Shown: piece by piece, positions 1 through 7,771 of the stretch | Layout: the number at the start of each line of letters is the position of its first letter | How positions within the stretch are numbered: position 1 is the first letter of the stretch | Virus record (IMG/VR): IMGVR_UViG_3300005563_000069 | Span: 1 to 34,626 of that record | DNA from: a virus | Direction: 5' to 3' (one strand) | Length of the DNA stretch: 34,626 bases | The notes under the pieces: generated by a model | Database searches by the model: none | The model's input: only the letters and a program-made list of their open reading frames with translations | What the model was told of the DNA's origin: nothing | Made by a program: the position numbers and the translations under genes

Positions 1-326
1 AACTTGGATGATTTACCCGTGGCAGGAGAGGCCTTAATAGCAGTTAATGTGGCGGGATTGGTGATATCGGTGTAATGGCGAATATTGCAAACACGCAAAG
101 CAGAACCTCTATCCAAGGCTCTTTTAGCAAGAAAGGCATCATCGCTATTCGAATCATACCCCCCGAATAATTTTACGAATTGATTCCAACTGTTTACAAT
201 GACCTTCGGGTCATTAATTGCCCCCCTTTTGAATTTCCCAATAACGGAGCTTATTCCTACGGGAACATCCCCGGGTGAAAAGGTTAAGTCCGTCTCATTA
301 AATTGGGCCCTTGAAGCGTTTGGCAT
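1..326 (-). CDS. Contractile tail sheath protein, N-terminal part (runs off left edge)
   Basis: An open frame runs from an ATG at 324-326 to the window edge without a stop, giving about 108 residues. The N-terminus (FSPGDVPVGISSVIGKFKRG, then DPKVIVNSWNQFVKLFGGYD and later ALRVCNIRHY) has the pattern of myovirus tail sheath proteins: a segment in which the virus avoids a generic 'G.ais.FvG...rGp', then a 'v.S..eF...FGgy' block and a 'GG..l.v.Rv' block. Sheath subunits polymerise around the tail tube and contract during infection. It lies at the downstream end of the head/neck/tail operon, where a sheath gene is expected. The C-terminal majority is outside the window. Sheath identity is inferred from pattern, not from a search. 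Confidence 0.8.
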   Translation of the reverse strand, partial: MPNASRAQFNETDLTFSPGDVPVGISSVIGKFKRGAINDPKVIVNSWNQFVKLFGGYDSNSDDAFLAKRALDRGSALRVCNIRHYTDITNPATLTAIKASPATGKSSK

Positions 327-388
327 AATTAGTATTTTTTACGGAAGAAGATTCTTATTTTACTAGCGGCAGTATTGTTCTTTTTTAA

Positions 389-1009
389 TCAGTGGTATCT
401 TTTGAAGATGTCTCTGAGTTTGGCAATTGAGGCATCGATGTATAATCTGCTGAGAGGATTTGATTCCATTGCTTCACTACTTGTTCCGATGGTGGCAATG
501 TATAATACGCTTTTTGTTTGGGCGATGAAGTATACTTCACAAAGCCGTACTCCAATAGAAGTCTCAGCCCCTCTTTGCTTAGAATCATTGGGTAGTTTTG
601 AAATGTCTACGATGGCACTCCCATTCTTGCAAACTGCAAGCAACATCTCTATATAATACTTATCGGGTCTCCATTTCTGGAAAAGGTCCATTACTGGGGT
701 CTTCGTTTTTTCATAGTCCTCATATACCATTGAAAGGAATACGTCAGCCCCGGGAACTATGGGTCCGCCCGAGTCATGTATCTTGGATATCATTACTCTT
801 TCAGCATTGGAGTTTGTTAGGATTGGTTTTAAACCATCCGTATAAATCTCCGTAACGCTATTTAGACTTCTGCTCGGCAACTTTAGTTTTTCCCTACGTA
901 CACTTTTCCAGACATCCACTATTGCTCGTGCAATTGCCGCTCCCGCAGCACCACCGATTACTTCAGGCCAATTCATGTGGGTATGATGTTTGATATTAAA
1001 TGGTATCAT
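389..1009 (-). CDS. Hypothetical protein of the neck/tail cluster, glycine-zipper N-terminus
   Basis: A 206-residue protein not recognised as a named family. Residues about 16-30 (IGGAAGAAIARAIVDVW) form a small-residue-rich helix that could pack tightly or insert in a membrane. The rest is mixed alpha/beta and includes a FVLSMVYEDYE-like helix. The start at 1009 abuts the stop of the upstream gene (TAA then ATG). A second ATG at 976 (MNWPEVIGG) is a reasonable alternative, because the first 11 residues are His-rich and look untranslated. It sits between the tail-completion candidate and the tail sheath, so a structural or tail-assembly role is likely but unproven. Confidence 0.7.
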   Translation of the reverse strand: MIPFNIKHHTHMNWPEVIGGAAGAAIARAIVDVWKSVRREKLKLPSRSLNSVTEIYTDGLKPILTNSNAERVMISKIHDSGGPIVPGADVFLSMVYEDYEKTKTPVMDLFQKWRPDKYYIEMLLAVCKNGSAIVDISKLPNDSKQRGAETSIGVRLCEVYFIAQTKSVLYIATIGTSSEAMESNPLSRLYIDASIAKLRDIFKRYH

Positions 1010-1759
1010 TTAGGTTAAATTAAAAGTTATACCGGATAAATCTACTAAAATACCCTCCAGTTGATATGGGTATGATGGTACAGTAATAGGATGGGAAGGG
1101 AAATTCTTTTCCGCAGTGGTCCAGGTATATACTTTTATTTGTTGTATAACGGGTGCATCAGAATAATCCCCGTCATATAGGTATAGGTCAGGTATCTCAA
1201 AAGAATATACCTTTTCTTCAATACCATTGCGATCATCCGGTAAATCGTAAAAATTAAATTGCCGGATAAAGAACAGGTCATTAGGGTCATCATACATTGG
1301 AATAAATGACCAAGTTCCCAATGCTTTTGCCAAAATAGAATGAAGCAGCCTATCCTGTGGAGCTGATCCCGATACTATGTTAATGTCAACGTGAAAGTTT
1401 GAAGACTGTATTGGGGGTTTTAGTTTCCTGAGTTGATCCGGGTTTGTGGGATCAGGAGCAAATCCCCCGGCAATGGAGGGTCCAATTTCCCCTGGCATAA
1501 TTCTTCTGGGAATGATCGCGATTCTTGGAAGTCTTTGATTCCCCTTTTCCAAAGAAGAACTATGCCCATAAATTTCTGCAGCAAACCCCTTTGTCCCCTG
1601 AATAACCTTCATAGCAGCATCCCAAGCAGCCTGACCTGTTGGATCATCAGAATAGGTGGGATCGGTAATGTCGGGTAGATAGCCCTCAGACACAAGGGAT
1701 TGCCTTATAACCTCATATAGAGACCTTTCTACCCTTTCCTGAACATTACCTATAGCCAT
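1010..1759 (-). CDS. Probable tail-completion/terminator-type structural protein
   Basis: A 249-residue soluble protein. It opens with an amphipathic helix (QERVERSLYEVIRQSLVSEG), followed by a Pro/Asp-rich region and a beta-rich C-terminal half with FHVDINIVSG and FSFIPMYDDP-like strands ending in LEGILVDLSGITFNL. Its position between the neck genes and the tail sheath, and the helix followed by beta-sandwich layout, fit a tail terminator or completion protein that caps the tail tube. No diagnostic motif was seen, so the role rests on gene order. Its start overlaps the stop of the upstream gene at 1759 (ATG/TAA), which indicates translational coupling. Confidence 0.65.
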   Translation of the reverse strand: MAIGNVQERVERSLYEVIRQSLVSEGYLPDITDPTYSDDPTGQAAWDAAMKVIQGTKGFAAEIYGHSSSLEKGNQRLPRIAIIPRRIMPGEIGPSIAGGFAPDPTNPDQLRKLKPPIQSSNFHVDINIVSGSAPQDRLLHSILAKALGTWSFIPMYDDPNDLFFIRQFNFYDLPDDRNGIEEKVYSFEIPDLYLYDGDYSDAPVIQQIKVYTWTTAEKNFPSHPITVPSYPYQLEGILVDLSGITFNLT

Positions 1760-2121
1760 TATTGATAGATAATGTAGTTCACTGTTGAAGTATCAGCCGC
1801 ATTGATTGTATGGGCAGCCAATAAAGCAGTAATGGTTAATGTATCAACCGTGCATACTGCCTGCCGTTCAACAGTATTTGCCGCATTGGCGGGTGTTACT
1901 AATTGAATGAATGCCTTAGAAGTTGCCTTTGTCCCAGGAACAGCTACAGCCTTAGTCCCAGCAACCAATGCCACCTGACCTATAGCTAAAACATTATTGC
2001 CGAAAAGTACGGGAACCAGGTCACACCCAACATAATATAACTGTGTACCCACCTGATAAAAGGATTCGGGTTCGGGAACATGGGGCAATGCTTCTACATT
2101 GAAATAATTACTTTTTGTCAT
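1759..2121 (-). CDS. Hypothetical small beta-rich structural protein
   Basis: A 120-residue protein with no recognised family. It is Ala/Thr/Val-rich with alternating short strands (VALVAGTKAVAVPGTKATSKAFIQLVTP), typical of small virion decoration, fibre-base or tail proteins. It has two cysteines and no membrane segment. It lies inside the neck/tail block, overlaps the next gene by one base at 1759 and follows the HK97-gp10-like gene by 6 bases. A structural role is inferred from context only. Confidence 0.65.
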   Translation of the reverse strand: MTKSNYFNVEALPHVPEPESFYQVGTQLYYVGCDLVPVLFGNNVLAIGQVALVAGTKAVAVPGTKATSKAFIQLVTPANAANTVERQAVCTVDTLTITALLAAHTINAADTSTVNYIIYQ

Positions 2122-2127
2122 GGTGTT

Positions 2128-2724
2128 TTATTTAAAGAGATTAAAATAAGCTTTTACGGGAATACCCCTAACCCTCAGTGATCCCACCAAATGTTTTACG
2201 AACATTTGCTTTAATCCGGGTGCTCCACCAATTTCTGCAATCGTTGGGTTCCATAATGGTCTCCTTGGAATTTTGGTACCATTACTAAATTCATGAACTG
2301 CCGCTATTGAAGCAACATCCAATTTCGATCTTTTTCCCTGAAGATTCCGGGTGTATATACCTTTCTTCACCCCCACATATGCAATATGCTGATTACCAAC
2401 TTGCCATGCCTGAATATTATTGTAGTATTGATGATAGGCTACTAATGTTTCAGTACCTAACCCAGCTTCATTCTTTCTTTTGGCATAGTCGGGATTCAGT
2501 GGTTGCCAATTCAAATCCTGGTTCTTAAGGTGAGCTTTTACCTTCTTAGCAATTAAAGTGCAAATCTTCATCTGAGCAATGAGAGAGCACTCTTTAATGG
2601 TCGGACTTAACCTATTAAGGGTTTTGACTGTCTCATCCCATTGGCCAAATAACTTGAATTGAATTCTAGGAATAAACCCCTGATTTAGGGCAACATTAGT
2701 TTTATTGAAGAATGTCCTGGCCAT
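2128..2724 (-). CDS. HK97 gp10 / Mu virion-morphogenesis-like neck or tail-completion protein
   Basis: A 198-residue protein. Near its C-terminus, VHEFSNGTKIPRRPLWNPTI matches the hallmark 'hEfG...iPaRPflrp' of HK97-gp10 / phage virion morphogenesis proteins, which act at the head-tail joining step. The upstream helix (about residues 40-66, ECSLIAQMKICTLIAKKVKAHL) and the WQPLNPDYAKRKNE segment also fit that family. The ATG at 2724 overlaps the stop of the gene coding at 2724-3185. The neighbours are other neck proteins. The family call rests on the C-terminal motif and context. Confidence 0.75.
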   Translation of the reverse strand: MARTFFNKTNVALNQGFIPRIQFKLFGQWDETVKTLNRLSPTIKECSLIAQMKICTLIAKKVKAHLKNQDLNWQPLNPDYAKRKNEAGLGTETLVAYHQYYNNIQAWQVGNQHIAYVGVKKGIYTRNLQGKRSKLDVASIAAVHEFSNGTKIPRRPLWNPTIAEIGGAPGLKQMFVKHLVGSLRVRGIPVKAYFNLFK

Positions 2725-3185
2725 TAGTCTCTTTTATCTCCAGTGGCAGTTGGTTGTTCCACCATAATCACTGATACCCATACAGCCTCATCAAATACCT
2801 GGGATACTCCCGTATCTCCTACGGGTTTCCTTATAGTGCCATCCAGGATAAAACGATCATAGTCCTGGTTGTATATGAATTTCCCATCGTTATCCAAGTA
2901 ACCCAAATCTTTTAGGTATTGCTTACCGAATAATACTTGAACTGATTGGGCATTGATCTCCCCTGATTCTTTGTTATTTGTGATGGGCCAACTTCTTAGG
3001 TAATTGTAGTTACATAGGCATTTTAATTCAACGTCGGCAGTTTTGTTAGTATCATCCTCCTTGAATCTTTGAAGGGTAGAAGTTCTTCTACGCCAGGTAA
3101 TGGTCTGCTGAGCAAAGGTATCGGCAGCAGATGCCATTAATCCCTTGAACATTTCAAATTGGGCATCAGTAACTAACTGGGACAT
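2724..3185 (-). CDS. Probable head-closure / neck protein
   Basis: A 153-residue protein with an alpha-helical N-terminus and then a beta-rich body (ITWRRRTSTLQRF, VELKCLCNYNYLRSWPI, VQVLFGKQYLKDLGYL, FDEAVWVSVIMVEQP). A small beta-barrel at this position, between the connector-like gene upstream and the gp10-like gene downstream, is typical of head-closure proteins that seal the capsid after packaging. No signature motif confirms this. One base separates it from the upstream gene stop at 3187, so the genes are co-translated. Confidence 0.6.
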   Translation of the reverse strand: MSQLVTDAQFEMFKGLMASAADTFAQQTITWRRRTSTLQRFKEDDTNKTADVELKCLCNYNYLRSWPITNNKESGEINAQSVQVLFGKQYLKDLGYLDNDGKFIYNQDYDRFILDGTIRKPVGDTGVSQVFDEAVWVSVIMVEQPTATGDKRD

Positions 3186-3186
3186 A

Positions 3187-3999
3187 TTAACCTTTTGAAA
3201 CTACCCACCAATACCCGCAATAGGGGGGGTATAAAGGGGGAGAAAAATTTATATTGGCATTCAGGAATACTTTCTTTGTGAAGTTCTTTCTCTGCGGGCA
3301 AAAATCCAATTGAACCCCTATCCTATCCGACCAAGCACATGCTTGAGCCTGTATTGATCCAACTACTGATTTACTACCCCCAACTGAAGCTTTAAACATA
3401 TTGCTCCAAAAGATGGAGGGATCATACCAGGATGCTTTGGAGGGACCCGCTTCCAGAGACTTTAATGCTCCCTGTCCTGTCACAGAAGAGGTGCCCCCAG
3501 TGCTGCTAGTTGCAGCGGATGAAGCTAATAGATTGATTCCCCTTAATACTAAATCATAATCCACTAGCTTCGCAATTAGCACGTTCCATAATGACGGCCA
3601 TTTTGTTTCATCGAATACATCAGCATCGGCAATCTCCGCTGCTCCCTGGAAGTACAGTTGCCATGTTTGAACAGCATTATCAAAACCCTCAGAATCGACG
3701 GCAGTAACTCCTGGAAGATCATACTGAACCATCTCCTTAATGGTAGATTGGATGGTGGGGGTTGATGAAACCAGAATATCATAGGATAGAGTATCTGAAC
3801 CATCAACGTTGGTAGCAGTGAACTTTATGGTATACTTTCCAGCAATAGAGTACGTGTGATTGGGATTTTGAGTGATATCTAGGTCAGACTCATCACCAAA
3901 GTCCCAAGACCAACTCTCGGGAATACCAGATGACCTATCAGTGAATTTTACTGATAGGCCATTGGGTTGAAAAGCAAATTCTGCAGTGGGCTTTGCCAT
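3187..3999 (-). CDS. Neck/connector protein with N-terminal PKD domain
   Basis: A 270-residue protein with two parts. Residues 5-80 are a clear PKD (Ig-like) domain: W-x-W-D-F-G-D at 30-36, NPNHTY at 45-50 and GKYTIKFTATN at 54-64. PKD domains in phage virions are usually exposed and can bind sugars or act as decoration. Residues 85-270 are unrelated: helices (TAVDSEGFDNAVQTWQLYF, SLWNVLIAKLVDYDLVLRG), a Ser/Thr/Gly-rich linker and a C-terminal beta region. This looks like the structural core and, by position, may be a head-tail connector subunit. The start overlaps the upstream stop by one base (3999). Confidence 0.7.
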   Translation of the reverse strand: MAKPTAEFAFQPNGLSVKFTDRSSGIPESWSWDFGDESDLDITQNPNHTYSIAGKYTIKFTATNVDGSDTLSYDILVSSTPTIQSTIKEMVQYDLPGVTAVDSEGFDNAVQTWQLYFQGAAEIADADVFDETKWPSLWNVLIAKLVDYDLVLRGINLLASSAATSSTGGTSSVTGQGALKSLEAGPSKASWYDPSIFWSNMFKASVGGSKSVVGSIQAQACAWSDRIGVQLDFCPQRKNFTKKVFLNANINFSPPLYPPYCGYWWVVSKG

Positions 4000-4457
4000 T
4001 ATTTGGAAAATACCTGATTATACAATTTTTTAAGTTCCTCATCGGGGAGCTTGGTAAGTTTGCTCTTTTGATCAGCTGCCACTTTATCACTTACTTTTAG
4101 GGCATCGATCATCTCCGATTTAGTAAGCTCGTCGTCCTCATCCTCGTCTTCGTCATCTTCCTCGGGTTCCAGATCAGGTTCCGGTTTCTTTGGAGTTTTA
4201 CTTTTGCTGGGCTTTTCGGGTTTGGGCGCAGCAGCAGATGTTTCCCCAGTGGGTGAGGCATGGAGTTTCTGATACTCATTGTATTCAGCCTCAGAAGCCC
4301 AAACTATGTGACCCGTTTTGAGTCCCTCCGATATTTCCTTATGGGATTTATCGGCATTATCAATTACCTTCTTAACCTGCTTATTTACCAGGTTAAACCC
4401 CGTGCTCATGGAGTGGAAAGTATGACGGCCCTCTCCCAATTTTAAATACTTTGACAT
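3999..4457 (-). CDS. Acidic-linker structural protein with SAP/HeH-like C-terminus
   Basis: A 152-residue protein. The N-terminal 60 residues are a compact domain (LKLGEGRHTFHSMSTGFNLV). Residues about 68-112 are a disordered Pro/Lys then Glu/Asp linker (EPEEDDEDEDEDDE). The last 40 residues (LTKSEMIDALKVSDKVAADQ then LPDEELKKLYNQVF) resemble a two-helix HeH/SAP/LEM-like fold often found at the end of phage head or termination proteins. It is the first gene after the capsid terminator and has its own candidate promoter at 4472-4511. It may be a head-completion protein; the function is unknown. Confidence 0.65.
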   Translation of the reverse strand: MSKYLKLGEGRHTFHSMSTGFNLVNKQVKKVIDNADKSHKEISEGLKTGHIVWASEAEYNEYQKLHASPTGETSAAAPKPEKPSKSKTPKKPEPDLEPEEDDEDEDEDDELTKSEMIDALKVSDKVAADQKSKLTKLPDEELKKLYNQVFSK

Positions 4458-4471
4458 GGTAATAAAATTTT

Positions 4472-4511
4472 ATTTGATTATAATAGTCTATCTTGGTAGA
4501 ATTAGTGTTGT
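4472..4511 (-). promoter_or_regulatory. Candidate phage promoter for the neck/tail operon
   Basis: Read on the minus strand, this block contains ACAACACTAATTC and then GACTATTATAATCAAAT, ending about 14 bases before the ATG at 4457. Closely similar blocks precede the genes starting at 16386 and 6221. It lies just downstream of the terminator that follows the capsid gene, exactly where transcription would need to restart. TATAAT within it looks like a -10 element. The shared sequence is observed; promoter function is inferred. Confidence 0.5.
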
Positions 4512-4533
4512 ATAAAGATAACCTGGCAGGAAC

Positions 4534-4567
4534 AAAAAAACCTTCCCCGGGGTTGGTGGGGAAGGTT
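4534..4567 (-). terminator. Rho-independent terminator after the capsid gene
   Basis: A 10-bp stem pairs AACCTTCCCC (4539-4548) with GGGGAAGGTT (4558-4567). On the minus strand it is followed by a run of seven T at 4534-4540. It lies 37 bases past the capsid stop and separates the head genes from the neck/tail genes. Confidence 0.9.
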
Positions 4568-4603
4568 CTTAACTCTATCAGTATTTAAAACCAAAGGGAG
4601 GAC

Positions 4604-5725
4604 CTAGTCAATAACGACCTTCTCTGCATTGGTCGGGTCGAAATATGTCGGGAAGCCATTACCTGAGAACAGGATACTTTCATCAAGAATCAGCCTTGAG
4701 TCTTTCATGACCGTTGCAAAGCCGGTAGTCAGGGACATATAGGTTTCCTGTGTCTGGTTGGATATAATCCTATCGGATTCAACCAGCAATGGTTGGGCAT
4801 TCAGTTTGATGATGGTGTCACTTGGATCAAGCATGATCACCTGTGTATCAGGCATAGCTCCGTGGACGAATATGGAAGCATTGGTGGGTAAGGGGGTTTT
4901 TAATTTCAGACTAACTGTAGCCCTCTGATCCCCGTAATACCGAGTAGTGGTCAGCATATCCAGAATGTCAATGGATATTGTCTCGCCCCCGATCATTACT
5001 GATGGGTTTTTACCCAGCCTCGAAAATCTTACCCATGGTTTGAGCAGGTCCCGGAATACCACTGCATTTGCTGTAGTTACTCCGATTACCGCCGTAGAAT
5101 CAATGCCCCCGGCCTGATCACCATTGATGAGAGTGTTAATAAGCAATGTGTCCATTGCCATACCCAATTTCACTCCCCAGTCCTGCATAAAGATTCCAAC
5201 TACATTCAGGGCAACGTATTGTAGAACTTCGTCAGGAACCCTTATACCCCGGCCGATCTTACTGATCTTTACCGATTTCTGGTCGAACGATACATCCCCC
5301 AGGGCGATGGTTTCAGCAACCCCAACGTATTTGGGTTTTGCATCGCTCATATTGATTGCGGGCATCGTTACCGATGTTTGCTTTACCGATTGTTCACCGG
5401 CAATAACTGAGGGGTAAATGGGATTCTTTCTTAACCCAAGCCGGATGGCGTCCAAGTAGATTTCCGGAAGCAACCAGCGCATTGCCGGGTCAGGCAGATT
5501 GATGATATTCTGGATGGTGTCGACGGTGGGGTCGAGGCCAATATCTTCATAAAGACCATCCATGCTTAGTTGAAGCCTCTCCTGAAGGTACTCTTCAAGG
5601 GTAATATCAACTGGGCTGTCCTGGTCTCTGCGAATAGCATCGCATTCCCGGTTAAAAGACTCCAGTTGCGTCAGATACTTTGACGGTTTACTATCGGAGC
5701 CTCCTAAAGGTTTTTTTCTTGACAT
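4604..5725 (-). CDS. Major capsid protein (HK97-fold type)
   Basis: A 373-residue protein. The charged, helical N-terminal arm (residues 1-60, LTQLESFNRECDAIRRDQD) is followed by a body typical of an HK97-type capsid protein: a long central helix (VPDEVLQYVALNVVGIFMQD, then GVKLGMAMDTLLINTLINGD) and a P-domain/A-domain segment (PSVMIGGETISIDILDML), ending in NGFPTYFDPTNAEKVVID. Its size, and its place after the scaffold-protease and decoration genes and just before a strong terminator, support the call. The start at 5725 gives MSRKKPLGG. The identity is from fold pattern and gene order, not a search. Confidence 0.8.
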   Translation of the reverse strand: MSRKKPLGGSDSKPSKYLTQLESFNRECDAIRRDQDSPVDITLEEYLQERLQLSMDGLYEDIGLDPTVDTIQNIINLPDPAMRWLLPEIYLDAIRLGLRKNPIYPSVIAGEQSVKQTSVTMPAINMSDAKPKYVGVAETIALGDVSFDQKSVKISKIGRGIRVPDEVLQYVALNVVGIFMQDWGVKLGMAMDTLLINTLINGDQAGGIDSTAVIGVTTANAVVFRDLLKPWVRFSRLGKNPSVMIGGETISIDILDMLTTTRYYGDQRATVSLKLKTPLPTNASIFVHGAMPDTQVIMLDPSDTIIKLNAQPLLVESDRIISNQTQETYMSLTTGFATVMKDSRLILDESILFSGNGFPTYFDPTNAEKVVID

Positions 5726-5762
5726 GGTATTTTCTTTATTTAAGAAGGTTAAATGTTAGGGT

Positions 5763-6221
5763 TTAATCCTTGATGATTACCCTCATTAGGGCATATTGGG
5801 CAGCAGCCGGGTCCATGATCCATCCAATGGCATCGGTTACATCCGTTGCAGCTCCATAGATGGAAAAACCCTTGTTCACTCCATCATATGTATTAGCATG
5901 GGTAGTATCGTAACCATTGTATGTGGCAGGCCCAGCATTTGCAGCACCCGCTGAAATACCCCAGATAAGGGCGTATCCCCTGGTAGCAATGGTGACTAAA
6001 CCACCATCAGCGCAATCACTTAGTGCAATGCCAAGGAAAAGATGCTGCAAGTCAGCCTTTGCCCATAAAGTGACCCTGCCGTCAATACCAAGTTTTACAG
6101 GTTGCCCTTTCAGGATAGCCCCATTGGCGGTAAACTCTATCGAGAGCTTATCCTCTTCGTATTGGAGTATAACCGTCTTGGCGGGGTTCGCAAGGGTTAC
6201 AAAAGTTCCTGATCCAGTCAT
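5763..6221 (-). CDS. Head decoration / DUF2190-like capsid-associated protein
   Basis: A 152-residue beta-rich protein. The N-terminal half resembles decoration proteins encoded next to Mu-type capsid genes: ANGAILKGQPVKLGIDGRVT followed by LFLGIALSDCADGGLVTIAT matches the 'G..v.kGqpV.l...g.v......g...iGia......G..v.v...G' pattern of DUF2190. The C-terminal half is Gly/Ala/Tyr-rich. Such proteins sit on the capsid surface and stabilise the shell. It lies directly between the protease-scaffold and capsid genes. A candidate promoter precedes it (6232-6259). Confidence 0.7.
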   Translation of the reverse strand: MTGSGTFVTLANPAKTVILQYEEDKLSIEFTANGAILKGQPVKLGIDGRVTLWAKADLQHLFLGIALSDCADGGLVTIATRGYALIWGISAGAANAGPATYNGYDTTHANTYDGVNKGFSIYGAATDVTDAIGWIMDPAAAQYALMRVIIKD

Positions 6222-6231
6222 GGCTTAATGT

Positions 6232-6259
6232 ATTTGATAATTAAAAATGGTAGTGTTGT
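6232..6259 (-). promoter_or_regulatory. Candidate promoter, member of shared ACAACACTA motif set
   Basis: On the minus strand this reads ACAACACTACC, then an A/T-rich spacer and TTATCAAATA, ending about 10 bases before the ATG at 6221. ACAACACTA and the TCAAAT end are shared with the blocks at 4472-4511 and 16397-16429. The central TATAAT is less clear here. It would give extra transcription of the decoration and capsid genes, which are needed in many copies. Confidence 0.35.
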
Positions 6260-6263
6260 AAAA

Positions 6264-7766
6264 TTACTGGGCCTGTTCCCGTTTCATGCCCAGCATACCC
6301 TTCTTACGTTTATCTAGAAGGGCATTGCGGACCTCTTCCGGAGTTTTTGTGGTCTTATTGCCACCTTTGTCATCTCCTTCCCCGTTAGATGCACTTGATG
6401 CCCGGGATACCTTGGTGGATTGGCAATCATTGCATTTGAGAGGAAATTTGGCATCCAGTTGGGTCTGATACTGTTTTTCCAGGGCAGTAAGGGCTGCCAG
6501 GTTTGCCCCCTCAATCATGGCAACTATGCCAGATTCCGGCTTGTTGTCCATAACTTTATTATAGAGAGCGGTCACATCAGCTCTACGAGTTGTAAGGGTC
6601 GTAGTCTCAAAACTAACCAGGTTTTTGAGAATTTCGGGAGTGAGTCCTGCCCTTTCTACCAATAAAGCATTATGGGCAGTTTCGATATTCTTAAGTCGGG
6701 TTACCTCAGCAGGAGTAGTTACACCGGCAGCAATGAATTGGTTCAGACTTGTCTGGGCAGTAGACCCAGCAGTCATAACCTCCTGGAGTTTTTCCAGGAC
6801 CTGTTGTTCGGTAGCATCGTTGGGAAGACCCAGCTTCAAGGCTAATTGTTGAAGAAGATTCATGTTAAATGAGGGATTTTCGTTATTAGAAGATTGAGTA
6901 GGTATTGTAGTTTGTTCTGAATTCTGAATTAGGTCAGTTTTGAAGTCGAAAATGAAGTATTTCTCATTTTGCCTGGAGTTCTTTACCTCGGGCCATTGTT
7001 CCGAATTATATACGGAATCCGCATATTTCGGATTTACAATCTTGCCATCCTTCCCGGTCTTCTGAGCAAAGGGGTCAGCCCCATGATGGACTAATGAGGT
7101 TTCGGGGTAGTTCTTGATCCTGGTGGCAATCCTGCGGATCATTTGCCCCTCCTTATCATAAGTCCCCAATTTACCCCAGAATTCATCCTCACTAAGGTTT
7201 GGGTGAGACTTATCCCATAGAAACCTTACAGTAACGGAATTGGAGTGAACTGCCGGAGGGTCCATCATAATTGCCCGTGCAATCCTGGGATTACTTTTGG
7301 CGTCTATCTTATAAACTCCATTAATCCCAGATGGCACTGTAGTTCCACCAGATTTGTAGGCATTTTCCCATTCAACGGATTTAACCACTCCCATGGCATT
7401 TCCCACCATCCGGGATTCATGATCCGGATTAACGGTAGCTCCCACCAAAAGAGGCATTGAGTTCTTCAAAGCATTATGCATGGAGAAGTCGACTGGGTTC
7501 CATTCCCTATGAACTATCACCTCGGATAGTGCTCGAAAGGTAGGATAAATAAATTCATCATCCTTTGGAACAAAATCCTCTGCTGTTGCATCCGGATAGT
7601 AATTCACATAGTTAGGTTGAGAAGCATCAAATAACCCCAAATGAACAATGTCCTGTTGGTTATGCTCCTTTACCTTATTAATTACCTGAGCTAATTTGAA
7701 CTTCTCCGGTAAATGCCCGATAATCAGGCTATGCCCTGATCCCAGGTGTATAACGTCTTCCCACAT
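6264..7766 (-). CDS. Prohead maturation protease fused to scaffold (Mu gpI-like), with internal scaffold start
   Basis: A 500-residue protein. The N-terminal ~300 residues form a Mu gpI-like capsid protease region; NSMPLLVGATVNPDHESRMV and VVKSVEWENAY look like the His-containing catalytic strands, though I cannot assign the catalytic residues firmly. From Met302 (ATG at 6863) the sequence is scaffold-like: LQQLALKLGLPNDATEQQVL matches the 'aLgLpadAteeq' motif of Mu-type protease-scaffold proteins, then a long helical region and a Lys-rich tail (EVRNALLDKRKKGMLGMKRE). The internal ATG would yield a 199-residue stand-alone scaffold, as in Mu. It lies between the portal and decoration genes, as expected. 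Confidence 0.75.
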   Translation of the reverse strand: MWEDVIHLGSGHSLIIGHLPEKFKLAQVINKVKEHNQQDIVHLGLFDASQPNYVNYYPDATAEDFVPKDDEFIYPTFRALSEVIVHREWNPVDFSMHNALKNSMPLLVGATVNPDHESRMVGNAMGVVKSVEWENAYKSGGTTVPSGINGVYKIDAKSNPRIARAIMMDPPAVHSNSVTVRFLWDKSHPNLSEDEFWGKLGTYDKEGQMIRRIATRIKNYPETSLVHHGADPFAQKTGKDGKIVNPKYADSVYNSEQWPEVKNSRQNEKYFIFDFKTDLIQNSEQTTIPTQSSNNENPSFNMNLLQQLALKLGLPNDATEQQVLEKLQEVMTAGSTAQTSLNQFIAAGVTTPAEVTRLKNIETAHNALLVERAGLTPEILKNLVSFETTTLTTRRADVTALYNKVMDNKPESGIVAMIEGANLAALTALEKQYQTQLDAKFPLKCNDCQSTKVSRASSASNGEGDDKGGNKTTKTPEEVRNALLDKRKKGMLGMKREQAQ

Positions 7767-7771
7767 AGGCT

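Noticed and set aside
74-82. Defective Walker A in the large terminase (protein residues 74-82, gene at 9307-10824)
   Set aside because: Lys at the front (KFRQAGVTE) is a normal variant in phage terminases; Walker B and nuclease residues are intact.
598-855. Plus-strand frames opposite the structural genes (also 5124-5417, 5917-6228, 10211-10597 and similar)
   Set aside because: They mirror strongly supported minus-strand proteins and have unnatural composition.
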